A DNA stretch of 14,336 nucleotides from Nitrosomaritimum sp049414205. Its GTDB lineage: Archaea; Thermoproteota; Nitrososphaeria; Nitrososphaerales; Nitrosopumilaceae. Each line of letters starts with the position of its first letter. The stretch's first letter is position 1. The translations under genes were made by a program, and so were the position numbers. The notes under the pieces were generated by a model. It made no database searches. It was not told where the DNA came from and was given only the letters and a program-made list of their open reading frames with translations. The stretch covers positions 1 to 14,336 of the forward strand of contig JBMSGE010000029.1 of assembly GCA_049414205.1 (NCBI GenBank), in the 5' to 3' direction. Shown here piece after piece: positions 13,060 through 14,336 of this stretch.

Positions 13060-14175
13060 TTAAGCTATTTCTTCTCTGAGTTTTTTAGTTACTGTGCTTT
13101 CGATGTTGTCAAACAAATCCAACATCTTTTCCTTGTTGTCTATGATGTAGTCCACTCCTCTATCTTTGAGTCTAATCTTCCATAATCTAATTTCTCTGTG
13201 TTCATCAAAGAAATTCTCAATCATTGGTTGACCTGACCTGTCAGTTTCAATAAACTCATCAAAGATTTCTATTGCTTTATCTACATCTTCTTCTTCAATT
13301 GCTTCTTTTGCAATTTGAATTGCTTCGCTTAGACTCTTCAAATTCTTAACAGGAGTTGGTAATGTCTTTCGAGTAATTCCGAATAATCCTTTTTTCTCTT
13401 CTCCCATTCTTTTTGCAACATCTGGCGCAAGGTCCCAAACCGGAATTCTGTGTAACCCGTCTCTTTTTTCGTTTTGAATTATCAAACCTTTACCCATTAA
13501 TTTCTGCAAGGCTTTCTCCACATCTATTTTGTCTATGAATGTAGTCCATACAATTGCCCCAATGGTATGATATCCCTGTCTTATTGATTCTAAAACTACC
13601 ACTTCTTCAATTTTCTTAAATCCGTCTTCTGTTCTAACATTTAGAAAATCTCTATCTCTGATGGATTTTCTAGCATTTTTAACATCAATTTCAATTGAAC
13701 GCTTCAATGATTCCAAAGATTCTGGAACCTGATTCAACATTGATTGAAAACATGCCTTGTTGTACCATGCCATTCCATATGTTGGATCTGACTCTACAGC
13801 TTTTTCAGCTGAATCTAGTGCTTTGGCATATTTTTTCTGTTCATAATGTACTAATGATTTTAAATTCCATGCTTCCGGATTTGTAACATCAATATCTAAA
13901 ATTTTATCGTAAACTCTAAGGGCTCCTGAATGATCATCGAGATGAAATCTCGAATAACCTAATTTCATCAGGGTTTCAATATTATCAGGATCAATTCTTA
14001 GGGCCTGCTCAAAAACTTCAACGGCCTCCTCTAGCCTTTCATCGGCCATTAAATTAACGCCTTTTTTGAATAATTTTTTACGATTATAGTCTGCATCCAC
14101 TAGACTTGTAATTTCTTTTTTCTCCAGTGTTTCAGATTTTTTTTCCTTTGATTTTCTTTGAAATGGCCTCTTCAC
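13060..14175 (-). CDS. TPR-repeat protein with a winged-helix-like region
   Basis: This 371-residue soluble protein begins with a lysine-rich tail (1-25). About four tetratricopeptide repeats follow at roughly 32-65, 66-99, 100-133 and 134-167, with the typical W-x2-G/L-Y-A-x8-A-P spacing (for example NPEAWNLKSLVHYEQKKYAK). A capping segment FLNVRTEDGFKKI ends the array. Residues about 190-250 look like a winged helix (SIRQGYHTIGAIVWT, then a second helix and LHRIPVWDL as the wing). The C-terminal third (280-371) is helical and acidic. TPR arrays bind partner proteins, and the winged helix may bind DNA or protein. The specific role is unknown. The start is GTG at 14175-14173, with a TATA-like box about 30 nt upstream. 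Its TAA directly abuts the rhodanese TAA. Confidence 0.85.
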   Translation of the reverse strand: MKRPFQRKSKEKKSETLEKKEITSLVDADYNRKKLFKKGVNLMADERLEEAVEVFEQALRIDPDNIETLMKLGYSRFHLDDHSGALRVYDKILDIDVTNPEAWNLKSLVHYEQKKYAKALDSAEKAVESDPTYGMAWYNKACFQSMLNQVPESLESLKRSIEIDVKNARKSIRDRDFLNVRTEDGFKKIEEVVVLESIRQGYHTIGAIVWTTFIDKIDVEKALQKLMGKGLIIQNEKRDGLHRIPVWDLAPDVAKRMGEEKKGLFGITRKTLPTPVKNLKSLSEAIQIAKEAIEEEDVDKAIEIFDEFIETDRSGQPMIENFFDEHREIRLWKIRLKDRGVDYIIDNKEKMLDLFDNIESTVTKKLREEIA

Positions 14176-14200
14176 TAGCTGATAATGGACATTTTATCTA

Positions 14201-14210
14201 GATAAATACT
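14201..14210 (-). promoter_or_regulatory. TATA-like box for the TPR gene
   Basis: AGTATTTATC on the minus strand is centred about 30 nt upstream of the GTG start at 14175. Confidence 0.45.
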
Positions 14211-14252
14211 ATCCTCAAAGGACCCTGCCTCTCGTTAGTACAAATCCTTGAA

Positions 14253-14281
14253 AATATAGAAATACTTGGGATTCGAACCAA
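14253..14281 (-). terminator. Small hairpin plus T-rich run, possible terminator
   Basis: On the minus strand TTGG (14281-14278) pairs with CCAA (14269-14266) around a loop containing TTCGAA. A T-rich stretch follows on the 3' side (about 14263-14253). It lies 10 bases past the possible stop at 14292. The same bases look like a tRNA T-arm, but a complete tRNA cannot be folded. Confidence 0.3.
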
Positions 14282-14291
14282 CGGATGTGTC

Positions 14292-14336
14292 TTATTCTAA
14301 ACTAGATGTTGAGGGACCAGCACCATTTCGAGAATC
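14292..14336 (-). CDS. Possible C-terminal end of an upstream minus-strand gene
   Basis: Reading the minus strand in from the window edge gives 14 codons (DSRNGAGPSTSSLE) and a TAA at 14294-14292. The composition looks like a flexible protein C-terminus, and the hairpin and T-rich run just after it would fit a transcript end. The fragment is too short to name a family. The other two frames also stop within a few codons, so this could be noncoding. Confidence 0.35.
   Translation of the reverse strand, partial: DSRNGAGPSTSSLE

Noticed and set aside
14259..14336. Functional tRNA gene on the minus strand
   Set aside because: The T-loop core is present, but the T-stem has two mismatches, the D-loop lacks GG, no 5-bp anticodon stem forms cleanly, and the acceptor stem is AT-rich unlike archaeal tRNAs. 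A protein 3' end plus hairpin explains the bases as well.

Overview
The window looks like part of an AT-rich chromosome of an ammonia-oxidising archaeon of the Nitrosopumilus type (Nitrososphaerota, formerly Thaumarchaeota). This is inferred from four things: an archaeal/eukaryotic-type ProRS, a CofE for coenzyme F420, an archaeal-style gene layout with TATA-like boxes 25-30 nt upstream of start codons (leaderless or near-leaderless transcripts), and frequent TTG starts. I see no insertion sequence, CRISPR array, rRNA or convincing tRNA. It reads as ordinary core chromosome, dominated by sulfur, amino-acid and cofactor metabolism.

Layout. 1-2006 (minus): the 5' end of an RlmN-like radical-SAM gene, proS, and a 96-residue four-cysteine protein. 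2127-5354 (plus): a run of five genes, namely a degenerate response-regulator receiver, a SerB-like HAD phosphatase, cofE, a TusA-type sulfur carrier and cysteine synthase. 5367-6880 (minus): a helical hypothetical protein and thioredoxin reductase. 6881-7203: a 323-base divergent intergenic region holding two inverted repeats. 7204-8640 (plus): a secreted metzincin-like protein. 8652-10272 (minus): thiazole synthase Thi4 followed by an archaemetzincin-like protein resembling DUF6775. 10454-13059 (plus): a sulfite-reductase-type siroheme enzyme and an overlapping two-domain rhodanese. 13060-14175 (minus): a TPR plus winged-helix protein. 14176-14336: its promoter and probably the 3' end of another minus-strand gene.

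How the genes fit together (inference). Sulfite reductase would make sulfide. SerB supplies serine or phosphoserine, and cysteine synthase combines these products into cysteine. TusA and rhodanese can carry persulfide sulfur. Thi4 has a cysteine where the sacrificial sulfur donor of eukaryotic enzymes sits, so it would spend a protein cysteine on thiamin. Thioredoxin reductase supplies thiol reducing power.

Main points of interest: cysteine synthase has no ATG/GTG/TTG in its true N-terminal region and appears to start at ATA (or ATC) behind a good Shine-Dalgarno inside the tusA stop; SerB and the receiver both carry substitutions at catalytic positions; two metzincin-related proteins lie tail to tail; and a bulged 13-bp hairpin at 7011-7062 has no assigned role. 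I did not find a clearly novel multi-gene system. The unusual signals are at the level of single genes and sites.
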